The notes: generated from the sequence alone by a model not told the origin. A stretch of DNA of 38,964 nucleotides from Asaia bogorensis (GCA_945897825.1 CAMDGX010000042.1:1-38964), one strand, 5' to 3'; counted from the stretch's first letter, positions 13,268-21,618 are shown. Numbers and translations are program-made.

Positions 13268-14056
13268 CTACTCGTCCAGGATCGCGACCGCGCGCGTCCA
13301 TCCGGCGCTCGCGCGGTGCACCTTCACCGGGAAGCACACGATCTGGAACCCGTCCGCCGGCAGCGCCTCGAGGTTCGACAGCTTCTCCAGGTGCGAATAG
13401 CCGATCTCCCGCCCCGCGCGATGGCCTTCCCAGATCAGCCCGGCGTCCCCTGTTTCGGCCACGCGCCGGCGCGTGTGGCTGAACGGCGCGTCCCAGCTCC
13501 AGGCATCCGTGCCGACCAGCCTGATGCCGCGTTCCAGCAGCCACAGCGTGGCGGCGCGGCCCATGCCGCAGCCGCGGTCGATGTAGTCGTCCTCGCCGTA
13601 GCGCGCGCCGGCGGCGGTGTTCACCACCACGATCTCCAGCGGGCGCAGGTCATGCCCGATCCGCTTCAGCTCCGCCTCGACGTCGCCGGGCGTGGCGACG
13701 TAGCCATCCGGCAGATGGCGGAAATCCAGCTTCACCGCCGGCTGGAAGCACCATTCCAGCGGCACCTCGTCGATGCGCCAGGAGGGTTCGCCGCCGGGGA
13801 CCAGGCGCTCGTTCATGCGCGAGAAGTAGTGGTAGGGTGCGTCCAGGTGCGTGCCGTTGTGGGTGGAGATCTGAACGTTCTCCACCGCCGCGTATTCCCC
13901 CTCCGGCAGCTGGTCGAGGCGGACCCCCATGTAGTCGGCCATGCGCGGCGCGGACATGTGGTGGTCCACGTAGTCGATCTTCGGCAGCATGTTCGCGGGG
14001 TCGGAGGCGATGCCGGCGCGTAGGGCAACCGAGATGTCGATCAGGCGGCGCGGCAT
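13268..14056 (-). CDS. Cyclase-family metal-dependent hydrolase (kynurenine-formamidase-like)
   Basis: A 262-residue member of the cyclase family, whose members hydrolyse formamides, cyclic amides or isatin. It starts RRLIDISVALRAGI, typical of the family. The metal motif HNGTHLDAPYHY is near residue 66-77, and a later region GCGMGRAATLWLLERGIRLVGTDAWSWD matches the family's second half. The start is the ATG at 14056 with GGAGGGACC just upstream. It converges on the GntR gene (51 bases apart) and is divergent from the spermidine-synthase-like gene. The substrate is unknown; a link to the ABC/CoA operon is possible but not shown. Confidence 0.9.
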   Translation of the reverse strand: MPRRLIDISVALRAGIASDPANMLPKIDYVDHHMSAPRMADYMGVRLDQLPEGEYAAVENVQISTHNGTHLDAPYHYFSRMNERLVPGGEPSWRIDEVPLEWCFQPAVKLDFRHLPDGYVATPGDVEAELKRIGHDLRPLEIVVVNTAAGARYGEDDYIDRGCGMGRAATLWLLERGIRLVGTDAWSWDAPFSHTRRRVAETGDAGLIWEGHRAGREIGYSHLEKLSNLEALPADGFQIVCFPVKVHRASAGWTRAVAILDE

Positions 14057-14100
14057 GGGAGGTCCCTCCGTGATGTCTTTGCAGGAGGGTAGGGCGAGAC

Positions 14101-15579
14101 GTGGCCGAGAATCAAAGCAGCTCCGGATGGGCCATGGCGCCGACCGTCTTCGCCGCCTTCGCCGCCGGCTGGACGGTGATGACGCTGCAACTGCTCGGCG
14201 GGCGGCTGATGGCGCCGGCGTTCGGGCAGACGATCCATCAATGGGGTGCCTTGATCGGCGCGACGCTCGCCTTCATGACGCTGGGCTACTGGATCGGCGG
14301 GCGCTGGGGCACCGGTGCGAATCCCGGCGCGCGGCTGCCGTTGCTGCTTGGGGCCGGCGCGCTCTGGGCGGGGCTGACGCCCTGGCTCGGGCGGCCGCTG
14401 AGCATCGGGGCCGAGGCCCTGTTCGGTCCGCTTGGCGGGGCGCTTGTCGCCGCGTCCGTGCTGCTTGGCCCGCCGGCGCTGGCGCTTGCCGCCGTCTCGC
14501 CCCTGTGTGTGGCGCATCTCGCGCGCCATGGGCCGGTCGCCACGGCGTCGGGGCTTGTTTCCGCGCTTGGTGCGTTGGGGAGCATCGGCGGCACGTTCTT
14601 CGGTGCGTTCTTCGCCATCCCGCTGCTGGGCCTGACCGGTGGCTATGCCAGCGCCGCCGCCCTTGCCGCCGCCGCCGCGCTGGCTGCGGGGCTGCCGCGC
14701 CGCAGCGCGTTGCTGGTGCTGCTGACGCTCATCCCGGCGGCACTCGCCCAGCGCGACCTTGCCGCCCGCTTCGTCGAGCTGCGGGAGACGCCCTACAACA
14801 CCATCCTGGTCTCCGACACCGGCACCGCGCTGGTGCTGGCGCTGAACACGCCCAGCGTGTTCCAGTCGCTCCGCCGCCACGATGGCCGTCCGACCGGCTA
14901 CTACTGGGACGTTCTGGCCGCCACGCCGGCGCTGGCCGATGGCACGTCGGCGCTGTTTCTTGGCGTCGCCGGGGGAACCGCCGTCGAGGCCACCCGGCGC
15001 GCCTGGCCCGGGCTGCGCGCCGAGGGCGTGGAGATCGATCCGGCCGTCACCGAGATTGCCCGGCGGCTTTTCGGCCTCTCCATCCCCGTCGCCACTGCCG
15101 ATGCGCGGCGCTTCGTCGACGCCCCTGGCGCGGCGTTCGACATCATCGTCGTCGACCTCTACGCCACCGGGCAGATCCCCGCCCATGTCGCCACGCGCGA
15201 GTTCTACGCGGCCGTCGCGCGCCGCCTTGCTCCCGGCGGCGTCATGGCGCTGAACGTCTATGGGGCAGGGGACCCGGAAGCGATCCTCGCCCCGCTTGCG
15301 GCCACCATCGGCGCCGTGTTCCCGGGCCTGCTCGCGGCGGATGCCGGCAGCGGCAACACCATCCTGCTCGCCTGGAACACCCCCATGACGCTGGCCGAGG
15401 CGCAGGCCCGGCTCATTGCCGCCCCGGACGCCGCGCGCGCCGCCGCTGAACGCATGCTGGTCGGCTTGGCTGAGCCCAGCCCCGCTTGGCGCACCGCGCC
15501 CATCCTTACCGACGACCGCTCCGACCTCGACCTGCGCGCCGCCCGCGCGCTGAACGCGGCCCGGGCGCCTATCGACTGA
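14101..15579 (+). CDS. Fused membrane / spermidine-synthase-like protein
   Basis: A 492-residue fusion. The first half (to about residue 225) is very hydrophobic with several transmembrane helices. The second half is a Rossmann methyltransferase-like fold of the spermidine synthase class: FLGVAGGTAVEATRR near 287, EIDPAV, then ADARRFVD and DIIVVDLYA. This arrangement is usually annotated 'fused MFS/spermidine synthase'. Whether it makes polyamines is doubtful, as the domain often lacks polyamine-binding residues. It starts at a GTG with AGGAGGG 11 bases upstream; ATG at 14134 is an alternative. It overlaps the convergent M28-like gene by 11 bases at the 3' end. Confidence 0.85.
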   Translation: MAENQSSSGWAMAPTVFAAFAAGWTVMTLQLLGGRLMAPAFGQTIHQWGALIGATLAFMTLGYWIGGRWGTGANPGARLPLLLGAGALWAGLTPWLGRPLSIGAEALFGPLGGALVAASVLLGPPALALAAVSPLCVAHLARHGPVATASGLVSALGALGSIGGTFFGAFFAIPLLGLTGGYASAAALAAAAALAAGLPRRSALLVLLTLIPAALAQRDLAARFVELRETPYNTILVSDTGTALVLALNTPSVFQSLRRHDGRPTGYYWDVLAATPALADGTSALFLGVAGGTAVEATRRAWPGLRAEGVEIDPAVTEIARRLFGLSIPVATADARRFVDAPGAAFDIIVVDLYATGQIPAHVATREFYAAVARRLAPGGVMALNVYGAGDPEAILAPLAATIGAVFPGLLAADAGSGNTILLAWNTPMTLAEAQARLIAAPDAARAAAERMLVGLAEPSPAWRTAPILTDDRSDLDLRAARALNAARAPID

Positions 15580-16798
15580 GCGCCACCACCGCCGCCGCAC
15601 TCCCCGCCGCGATCCGCGCAATCGCTTCCACCGAGACTGCGTCCGGAAACCGATCCTGCGGCAGGTGGAACAGCCGGTTGGTGCCCATCAGCGTCAGGTA
15701 GTGTCCGCCGGCCTTGTGGATGTCCCGCGTCTCGCCGAACGGCACGAAACTTGGCTCCGCGAGCCGGTTCGCGGGGAACTTCGCCTCCGTCAGCGCGCCC
15801 TGGAACAATCCCCGCAGGTCGTCGGCGTTCGACAGAATGTGCAGCTCTCCGTCCGTCGCCCCGATATTGGCGCCGTAGTGCACCCAGCTCGCCCCGCCCG
15901 GCTTGTCCCAGCCCGGCCGCCGCGCGACGAAGTCGTCGAGCCCGATATGGCCCAGCTCATGGCCGGAATTCGCGGTGAACACGACATCGCGCCCCGGCGG
16001 CGCCTCGCGCAGCGCCCGCAGCGCCTCCAGCCAGCACACCAGGCCGCCGCCCCGCTCGGCGGTCGACTGCCACCAGGAGGAACGCGGCGTCATCACCACC
16101 AGTGGCGGCCGGCCGCGCTCGCGCCCGGCGATTGCCACCACCACGTTGCGCGCCTGTGCCTTGGTCCGCCGGCTGCGCACCACCACCCGCAGCGCCGCCC
16201 CGCCCTTGACGGCGGCGATCAGCCGCGGCCCCACCGTGCTGGATACCTGCAGGATCGGCGGCCCGAACGGTGCGGTGAACGCCTCCGCGTTCAGCAGCGC
16301 GAGCCCCGGCGCGGTCCCTTTCGTGACCACCACGACCGCCTTGCTGCGCGTCTCGCGGCGGAAGCGAGCGAATTCCGGCGAATACACGGCCGTCGGCGCC
16401 AGTTCGAGGATATGCAGATCGGCCTGCGACGGGTCGGCCAGGCTGGCGCCCACGCTGGCCAGCGCCATCACCCGTCCGTCCGGCGTGTCCGGCGCATCGA
16501 ACATCTTTTCGCCCGGGATGCGCTCCCCCTCCACCTCCAGGAACGCCGCATCCACGTCCACCCGGTCGAGCGCGAAGCTCTCGAACGCCACGCTGGCGCC
16601 CATCGCCCGCGCCTCGGCCGCGAGCCACTCCGCCCCCTGATCGTCCCCCGGCGTCGCGGTGCGGTGGTTGCCCTGGGAATCCCACGCCCGCAGCCAGGTC
16701 GTCGCCCGCAACACCTCGGCCGACCCCATGCCCGATGTCATGAGCGCCGCCCCGCTGAGCAGCACCGCGCGTCGCCCCACCCGCATCCCGACATTCAA
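15569..16798 (-). CDS. Tat-exported M28-like protein with degenerate metal site
   Basis: About 409 residues. The N-terminus has a twin-arginine type signal (MRVGRRAVLLSGAALM), so export is likely. The body follows the M28 aminopeptidase plan: GNHRTATPGDDQGAEWLAAEA near residue 43, a PA-like insert, then the hydrolase core. The first metal motif, normally H-x-D then a second Asp, reads RSSWWQSTAERGGG, and the usual Glu-Glu pair is HE (SGHELGHIG). A late FHLPQDRFPDAV resembles the last ligand region. Zinc binding is therefore doubtful and it may be a non-enzymatic or altered hydrolase. The start is chosen as TTG at 16798 because GGAGGGG lies 7 bases upstream; ATG at 16786 is the alternative. 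Confidence 0.75.
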   Translation of the reverse strand: MNVGMRVGRRAVLLSGAALMTSGMGSAEVLRATTWLRAWDSQGNHRTATPGDDQGAEWLAAEARAMGASVAFESFALDRVDVDAAFLEVEGERIPGEKMFDAPDTPDGRVMALASVGASLADPSQADLHILELAPTAVYSPEFARFRRETRSKAVVVVTKGTAPGLALLNAEAFTAPFGPPILQVSSTVGPRLIAAVKGGAALRVVVRSRRTKAQARNVVVAIAGRERGRPPLVVMTPRSSWWQSTAERGGGLVCWLEALRALREAPPGRDVVFTANSGHELGHIGLDDFVARRPGWDKPGGASWVHYGANIGATDGELHILSNADDLRGLFQGALTEAKFPANRLAEPSFVPFGETRDIHKAGGHYLTLMGTNRLFHLPQDRFPDAVSVEAIARIAAGSAAAVVALSR

Positions 16799-16823
16799 CC
16801 CGTTTCCCCTCCGGCCCGCCGGC

Positions 16824-17384
16824 TCAGCTTTCCAGCTCGCTGTCCCAATAGAGATAGTCGCGCCAGCTTTCGTGCAGGTAGTTCGGCGGAAACGCCCGCC
16901 CGTTCTCCTGCAGTTCCCAGGTCGAGGGCTGGCGCGGCGTGAGCCGGGGATACATGTGGCATTCCCGCGGCAACCGGCTGCCCTTGCGCAGGTTGCACGC
17001 CCCGCAGGCGGTGACCACGTTCTCCCACGTCGTCCGCCCGCCGCGGCTGCGCGGGATCACATGGTCGAAGGTCAAATCCGGCGCCGGCGAACGCGCCTGG
17101 CAATACTGGCAGGAAAACGCATCGCGCAGGAACACATTGAACCGTGTGAACGCCGGCCGCCGCGCCGTGGCGATGTAGTCCTTCAGCGCGATCACGCTCG
17201 GCAGCCGCATGGTCAGGCTCGGCGAGCGCACCTCGTGGTCGTATTCGCTCAGCACCGACACCCGGTCCAGGAACACCGCCTTCACCGCGTCCTGCCAGGA
17301 CCAGACCGACAACGGGAAATAGGACAGCGGACGGAAATCCGCGTTCAGCACCAGCGCCGGAAAATGGTGGCCGCCGTCAGGCAA
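16824..17384 (-). CDS. HNH endonuclease
   Basis: A 186-residue protein of the small stand-alone HNH family common in proteobacterial chromosomes. It opens with FPALVLNADFRPLSYFPL, typical of this group. The nuclease core has the zinc pair CQYC, the DHVIP motif, WENVVTAC and a second pair CGAC followed by Asn, giving a complete HNH site at about 109-155. The start must be TTG at 17384 or later, because an in-frame stop lies 6 bases upstream of it; GGGGGTG precedes it. Its cell role is unknown; it lies alone between two metabolic genes. Confidence 0.9.
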   Translation of the reverse strand: MPDGGHHFPALVLNADFRPLSYFPLSVWSWQDAVKAVFLDRVSVLSEYDHEVRSPSLTMRLPSVIALKDYIATARRPAFTRFNVFLRDAFSCQYCQARSPAPDLTFDHVIPRSRGGRTTWENVVTACGACNLRKGSRLPRECHMYPRLTPRQPSTWELQENGRAFPPNYLHESWRDYLYWDSELES

Positions 17385-17555
17385 GAGTCACCCCCGTCGT
17401 GAAGGCACCGCGCGCCGCGTGTCGCCGACAGAAGGGGCCATCGACCGAATCGCCACGTCGCGTGCGTCGCCGAGAACAACGGGATCATCGCACCCCCACG
17501 CCGCTGCAAGCAACCCGCTCGCCCGAAGGTTTCACGTCCGTGTCATGTGTGCCCC

Positions 17556-18206
17556 TTATTCGGCGAACACCCGCTGCAGGAATAGCGCCCCAGCCGACAA
17601 TCCGGCGTCGTCGATCCCGTGCCCCAGCCGCGGCGAATACACCGCGGTCACCGCGAACCCGCCCGCCTCCAGCGCCCGCTGCGCCGCACGGGAACGCTCG
17701 ACCGGCACCACCTCGTCATCCTCGCCATGCACGATGAGCACCGGCGGCCGCGCCACGGCCTCGCCCAGCCGCTCTGGCGCCACAAGTGCCCCGGAGAATG
17801 CCAGCACCCCGCGCGGCGCCATTGCCCGCCGCAGCCCGGTGTAAAGCGCCGTCATCGCGCCCTGGCTGAACCCCATCACCGCATAGGCGTCCCCCGGCAA
17901 GCCCAGCCGCGCGAGCTCCGCGTCGATGAATTCGTCCAGCGCCGCCCGCGCCACCGCCACGCCCGCCGCCATCCGCTCCGGCGTGCGGTCCACGACCGAA
18001 TACCATTGCCGCCCGAACGGGCCCATGTCGCAGGCTTCCGGTGCATCCGGCGCGACGAACGCCGCGTTCGGCAAGGCGCGCCCCCAGTACGGCGCGAGGT
18101 CGATCAGGTCGTGCCCATCCGCCCCCAGGCCATGGCACAGCACCACCAGCTGCCGCGCCGCACCCGGCTCCAGCGGCCCCCAGCGAGGCCCATCCAATAC
18201 CGCCAT
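17556..18206 (-). CDS. Phospholipase/carboxylesterase (alpha/beta hydrolase)
   Basis: A 216-residue alpha/beta hydrolase of the phospholipase/carboxylesterase (YpfH-like) group. The oxyanion region is LVVLCHGLGADGHD near residue 20. The nucleophile elbow is GFSQGA (Ser near 113), the acid is in HGEDDEVVP, and the catalytic His is in RLGHGID near the C-terminus, so the triad is complete. The start is ATG at 18206 with GGGAGGGG upstream; a TTG at 18224 is possible. It is divergent from gluQRS with about 77 bases between starts. It probably hydrolyses small carboxylic esters in the cytosol. Confidence 0.9.
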   Translation of the reverse strand: MAVLDGPRWGPLEPGAARQLVVLCHGLGADGHDLIDLAPYWGRALPNAAFVAPDAPEACDMGPFGRQWYSVVDRTPERMAAGVAVARAALDEFIDAELARLGLPGDAYAVMGFSQGAMTALYTGLRRAMAPRGVLAFSGALVAPERLGEAVARPPVLIVHGEDDEVVPVERSRAAQRALEAGGFAVTAVYSPRLGHGIDDAGLSAGALFLQRVFAE

Positions 18207-18283
18207 CCACCCCTCCCGTCCCAAGCATGCCGCACGCTACCACACCGAGTTGCCCCGTCCCCGCCCATCCCTATCATCGCGCC

Positions 18284-19129
18284 ATGCTCGTCACCCGCTT
18301 CGCCCCCAGCCCCACTGGCCACCTGCATCTCGGCCACGCCCACTCCGCCCTCGCCGCCTGGCGCCGCGCCTGTGCCGCTGGTGGGCAATTCCTGCTCCGC
18401 CTGGAAGACATCGACACCACACGCTGCCGCCCCGAGTACGCCGCGTCGATCCTCGACGACCTCGCCTGGCTCGGCCTCGATTGGGACGGGCCGCCGCGCA
18501 TCCAGTCCGAGCACATGGAGGAATACCGCGCGACCCTGGCCGCGCTGAAGGGCAGGGGCCTCCTCTACCCCTGCTTCTGCACCCGTGCCGACATCCAGAG
18601 CGAACTCGCCGCCTCCGCCGCCGCGCCGCACGGCCCCGAAGGCCCGCCCTATCCCGGCACCTGCCGCCACCTGCCCGACGCCGAGCGCCAGGCCCGCCTC
18701 GCCGCCGGCATCCCCTATGCCCTGCGCCTGGACATGGATGCCGCCCTCGCCGTCGCCCCCGCCGATCTGCGCTTCCACGACGAGACCGAAGGCACCGTCG
18801 CCGCCACCCCCGCCGCCTTCGGCGACATCGTGCTGGCCCGCAAGGAAACCCCCGCCAGCTACCACCTCTGCGTCACCCATGACGACGCGCTGCAAGGCGT
18901 GACCCTCGTCGTCCGCGGCGTCGACCTCCTGCCGGCCACGCACATCCATGTCCTGCTCCAGGCCCTGATGGGCTGGCCCACGCCGGCCTATGCGCACCAT
19001 CCGCTTCTCACCGATGCCAACGGCCGCCGCCTCGCCAAGCGCGACCGCGCCGCCACGCTGCGCGACCTGCGCGCCGCGGGCCACAGCCCGGCCGAGGTTC
19101 GCAGTCTTGCGGGGCATCCGGATACTTGA
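18284..19129 (+). CDS. gluQRS: Glutamyl-Q tRNA(Asp) synthetase
   Basis: A 281-residue truncated glutamyl-tRNA synthetase lacking the anticodon-binding half, the normal length for GluQRS, which attaches glutamate to queuosine 34 of tRNA-Asp. It begins TRFAPSPTGHLHLGHAHSAL, with the HIGH motif as HLGH at 15-18. RLEDIDTTR contacts glutamate. A cysteine cluster (CFCTRA, later CRHL) is the zinc site, and the KMSKS equivalent is RLAKRD. The frame extends upstream to 18041, but that part overlaps the divergent esterase gene; the ATG at 18284 begins the conserved fold. It ends just before an A/T-rich hairpin. Confidence 0.95.
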   Translation: MLVTRFAPSPTGHLHLGHAHSALAAWRRACAAGGQFLLRLEDIDTTRCRPEYAASILDDLAWLGLDWDGPPRIQSEHMEEYRATLAALKGRGLLYPCFCTRADIQSELAASAAAPHGPEGPPYPGTCRHLPDAERQARLAAGIPYALRLDMDAALAVAPADLRFHDETEGTVAATPAAFGDIVLARKETPASYHLCVTHDDALQGVTLVVRGVDLLPATHIHVLLQALMGWPTPAYAHHPLLTDANGRRLAKRDRAATLRDLRAAGHSPAEVRSLAGHPDT

Positions 19130-19139
19130 AAGGAAGCAT

Positions 19140-19161
19140 GTTCTTTTTTGAAAAAAAGAAC
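19140..19161. terminator. A/T-tract hairpin after gluQRS
   Basis: GTTCTTTTTT (19140-19149) and AAAAAAGAAC (19152-19161) form a perfect 10-bp inverted repeat, followed by CAAAAAACTTTC. It lies 11 bases after the gluQRS stop. It is one of three related modules in this window (see 21501 and 21596), so it is a repeated element as well as a likely bidirectional terminator. Confidence 0.65.
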
Positions 19162-19185
19162 CAAAAAACTTTCACTCATAAGAAT

Positions 19186-19217
19186 GAGGCGCCGTCGCGA
19201 TAAATGACGGGCGCCTC
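19186..19217. terminator. GC-rich hairpin between convergent genes
   Basis: GAGGCGCCGTC (19186-19196) pairs with GACGGGCGCCTC (19206-19217) with one bulged G around a GCGATAAAT loop. It sits between gluQRS (plus) and the YeeE/YedE pair (minus), so it may end transcripts from both sides. Confidence 0.5.
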
Positions 19218-19265
19218 TCTTTGGTGGTGAATATCGATGTTCACCTCGTCGGAACCGCCGACCGA

Positions 19266-19817
19266 CTACGCCCGCCGCTGCATCCGCTCGATCGCCACGA
19301 ACAGCGCGACCGCCACCACCGCCAGCACCACATACAGCGGCAACAGCGGCACGCCCGTCAGGTCCGCGAACGTCACGCGTCCCAGCCGCCACACGCTCAG
19401 CACGTTCGCCTTCATCCAGTCGAAGCTCAGCGCATAGGCGATGGCGCCCACGATCATCCCCCCGGCCCCCACCAGCGCATGGAGGCTGCCGGTGCCGATC
19501 GCCGCGATTCCGGTGCCCGGGCAGAAGCCGTAGAGCACCATCCCGATCCCGAACAACGCGCCGCCGAGCAGCGCCGCGAGCAGGTTGGTCTCCCGCACCG
19601 CCCATTTCGCCAGGCCCGCATCGGTCAGGAACAGCACGCCGATCCCGCCCACCACCAGCGCCGTCATGATGATCTTCAGCACGGTGAAGTCGCGCAGCCG
19701 CAGCTGGTTGACGATCGTGTCGTAGTTGGTCACCCGGCCGCGCTGCAGCAGCCAGCCGAACGCGAAGCCGAACACCGGCGCCAGCAGCAGCGCCTCGAAA
19801 CCCTTCAGCGGAAACAT
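19266..19817 (-). CDS. YeeE/YedE family transporter, second half
   Basis: A 183-residue inner-membrane protein with about four or five helices, half the size of full-length YeeE/YedE (thiosulfate/sulfur-compound transporters). The hallmark GFCPGTGIAAIGTG is near residue 98, with the cysteine used in sulfur relay in the family. The start is ATG at 19817 with GGGAGAAA upstream; an open frame continues upstream but is out of register with the neighbouring gene. It lies 22 bases after its partner and is surely co-transcribed with it. The two halves probably form one transporter. Confidence 0.9.
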   Translation of the reverse strand: MFPLKGFEALLLAPVFGFAFGWLLQRGRVTNYDTIVNQLRLRDFTVLKIIMTALVVGGIGVLFLTDAGLAKWAVRETNLLAALLGGALFGIGMVLYGFCPGTGIAAIGTGSLHALVGAGGMIVGAIAYALSFDWMKANVLSVWRLGRVTFADLTGVPLLPLYVVLAVVAVALFVAIERMQRRA

Positions 19818-19839
19818 CGCCGTTTCTCCCTTTCCCGGG

Positions 19840-20400
19840 TCAACGCTTGCGGAACAGCAACAGCGCGGTCGGCACGCCGGCTGCGAACAGCGCGGCGGTG
19901 AATGCCCAGCCGCCCACCGCCAACTGCAACCCCTGCGAGATCGTGTTGCCGGAGGTGCAGCCATTGGCCAGCCGCGCCCCGAACATCGCCAGCGCGCCGC
20001 CCAGGAACGCCACCGCGAAACGCAGCCCGACCGAGCCGCCGAACCGCTCCCGCCACGCCGGCGGCACCGTCTCCAACTTGAACGTCCCGTTCATCAGCGA
20101 ACTGGCCAGCCCGCCGAAGAAGGTGCCGATCAGGAACAGCGTGCCGTAGTCCAGCCGCAGCGGATTGGTCTTCCAGTAGCTGTTGGCCGCCACCGCCTCC
20201 GGCCCCACCGCCAGCGCGGCCACCCCGCCGGCCAGCTGAGCACCTGCGGTCGTGATGCCCAGCGGGGCGGCCACTACCACGAATACCACCCAGGACAGCA
20301 CGCCGATCCCGGCACCCACCAGATAGGGTGTCGCCGCCCCGGACCGCCATCGCAGCCCGGCCCCGCCGTCACGCGCGGCGGGCAGTACCATGTCGGACAT
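19840..20400 (-). CDS. YeeE/YedE family transporter, first half
   Basis: A 186-residue inner-membrane protein, partner of the next gene. The conserved motif NGCTSGNTISQG near residue 147 carries the family cysteine. Hydrophobic segments include YLVGAGIGVLSWVVFVVVAA and FAVAFLGGALAMFGARL. The ATG at 20400 is chosen, with GGAG about 8 bases upstream; the frame extends to 20532 but would cross the promoter. Split YeeE/YedE pairs are common in bacteria that move thiosulfate or persulfide sulfur. No sulfur-oxidation gene is next to it here. Confidence 0.9.
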   Translation of the reverse strand: MSDMVLPAARDGGAGLRWRSGAATPYLVGAGIGVLSWVVFVVVAAPLGITTAGAQLAGGVAALAVGPEAVAANSYWKTNPLRLDYGTLFLIGTFFGGLASSLMNGTFKLETVPPAWRERFGGSVGLRFAVAFLGGALAMFGARLANGCTSGNTISQGLQLAVGGWAFTAALFAAGVPTALLLFRKR

Positions 20401-20427
20401 CGCACATCTCCATAAGCATGGCCTGAT

Positions 20428-20454
20428 ATTATACATAAGACAAACCGCATTCAA
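20428..20454 (-). promoter_or_regulatory. Predicted promoter of the YeeE/YedE pair
   Basis: On the minus strand a perfect -10 box TATAAT (20433-20428) has TTGAAT (20454-20449) 15 bp upstream; TATTGA gives a 17-bp spacer instead. The region is far more A/T-rich than its surroundings. Confidence 0.45.
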
Positions 20455-20487
20455 TAGCCTGGATGCCCGCGACGCCGGCAGGAGGCG

Positions 20488-20516
20488 TTGCACCTCCGTC
20501 GAATCGGCCGGATAGT
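20488..20516 (+). promoter_or_regulatory. Possible promoter of the class IV aminotransferase
   Basis: TTGCAC (20488-20493), 17 bp, then GATAGT (20511-20516), about 37 bases before the start codon. Match to consensus is partial. Confidence 0.3.
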
Positions 20517-20552
20517 CTGTTACCGCCCTCACAAGTGGCCGAGGAGACTCCC

Positions 20553-21491
20553 ATGCCCGAACCCGCCCATCGTCTCGCCAACGAACGCGTCGCCTGGTTC
20601 AACGGCAACTGGATGCCCGAGCGCGAGGTGATGGTGCCGTTCCGCGACCGCTCCTGGCTCTACGGCGACGGCGCCTTCGACATGACCCGCACCTTCGACG
20701 GCCGCATCTTCCGCATCGTGGAGCACATCGACCGCTTCTACCGCTCGCTGCGCTACCTGCGCATCGATCCCGGTATGTCGCCCGCCGAAATGGTCGCCCT
20801 CTCCGAGGAGATCGTGGAGCGCAACGCGCACCTCCGCGCCGAGGGCGCGGACTGGTGGGTCGGCCAGCGCGTCAGCCGCGGCGTCAATGCCGTGGGCGAT
20901 GAGGGTTGGGAGCACACCGGCCCCAATGTCGTCATCGAGATGATGCCGCTGCCCTTCAAGGCGCGCGCGAAGATGTATCGCGACGGCGCCCGCGTCGTCG
21001 TGCCACCCGTCCGCCGCACCGCGCCCGACATGCTCAGCCCGCGCGCCAAGACGCACAACTACCTGAACATGATCGTCGCCGAGCAGCCGGTGAAGGCCGC
21101 CGACCCGGATGCCTGGGCCGTCCTGCTCGACGAGAACGGCAATCTCGCCGAAGGCATCGGCAGCAACATCTTCATCGTCCGCAACGGCGCGCTCCAGACC
21201 CCGCGCGAGAAGTTCGTCCTGCCCGGCGTCTCCCGCCAGATGACGATCGACATGGCCCGCAAGCTCGGCATCCCATGCGAGGAACGCGACATCGACATGT
21301 TCGACGCCGCCACCGCCGACGAGATGTTCCTCACCTCCACCAGCCTGTGCATCCTGCCCGTCAGCAGCTTCAACGGCCAGAACGTCGCCGACGGCAAGAT
21401 CCCCGGCCCGGTCACCGGCCGCGTGATCGACGCCTACGCGAAAGAGGTCGGCTGCGACTTCGTGGCGCAGTACCTGCGGCATCTGAGCTAA
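20553..21491 (+). CDS. Class IV (D-amino acid / branched-chain-like) aminotransferase
   Basis: A 312-residue PLP enzyme of aminotransferase class IV. The PLP lysine is K166 in LSPRAKTHNYLNMI. Other family marks are FRDRSWLYGDGAFDMTRTF at 30-48, and GNLAEGIGSNIFIV, where the Glu supports the PLP ring nitrogen. The family covers D-alanine, branched-chain and (R)-amine transaminases and aminodeoxychorismate lyase; the substrate cannot be settled from these motifs. The start is ATG at 20553 with GAGGAGA 6 bases upstream. It is divergent from the YeeE/YedE pair and followed by a hairpin cluster. Confidence 0.92.
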   Translation: MPEPAHRLANERVAWFNGNWMPEREVMVPFRDRSWLYGDGAFDMTRTFDGRIFRIVEHIDRFYRSLRYLRIDPGMSPAEMVALSEEIVERNAHLRAEGADWWVGQRVSRGVNAVGDEGWEHTGPNVVIEMMPLPFKARAKMYRDGARVVVPPVRRTAPDMLSPRAKTHNYLNMIVAEQPVKAADPDAWAVLLDENGNLAEGIGSNIFIVRNGALQTPREKFVLPGVSRQMTIDMARKLGIPCEERDIDMFDAATADEMFLTSTSLCILPVSSFNGQNVADGKIPGPVTGRVIDAYAKEVGCDFVAQYLRHLS

Positions 21492-21500
21492 GGACGAATC

Positions 21501-21526
21501 TTCTTTTTTCTGAAGAAAAAAGAAGC
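21501..21526. terminator. A/T-tract hairpin after the aminotransferase
   Basis: CTTCTTTTTT (21501-21510) and AAAAAAGAAG (21517-21526) form a 10-bp perfect stem with loop CTGAAG, followed by CAAAAAAGACTTC. It is 9 bases after the stop and has the same design as 19140-19161. Confidence 0.65.
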
Positions 21527-21542
21527 AAAAAAGACTTCATTC

Positions 21543-21582
21543 ATTTGCACCGTGCTCGACACCTCGAGCACGGTGCAAATGG
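21543..21582. repeat. Perfect 18-bp inverted repeat (hairpin, 4-nt loop)
   Basis: CATTTGCACCGTGCTCGA (21543-21560), loop CACC, then its exact reverse complement at 21565-21582. It is the central piece of a three-hairpin block between two convergent genes, flanked by A/T-tract hairpins pointing outward. It could be a strong bidirectional terminator or a REP/BIME-like mobile repeat. Confidence 0.75.
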
Positions 21583-21595
21583 GAAAAGTTTTTTG

Positions 21596-21618
21596 GTTCT
21601 TTTTTTTAAAAAAGAACC
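21596..21618. terminator. A/T-tract hairpin after the hydroxyacid dehydrogenase
   Basis: GGTTCTTTTTT (21596-21606) and AAAAAAGAACC (21608-21618) form an 11-bp stem. Read on the minus strand, it lies 7 bases after the dehydrogenase stop and is followed by AAAAAACTTTTCCC, the same layout as the other two copies. Confidence 0.65.

Noticed and set aside
18041-18283. A longer N-terminus for the GluQRS gene
   Set aside because: The extra 81 residues are Pro/Arg-rich, overlap the divergent esterase gene and precede the normal family start.
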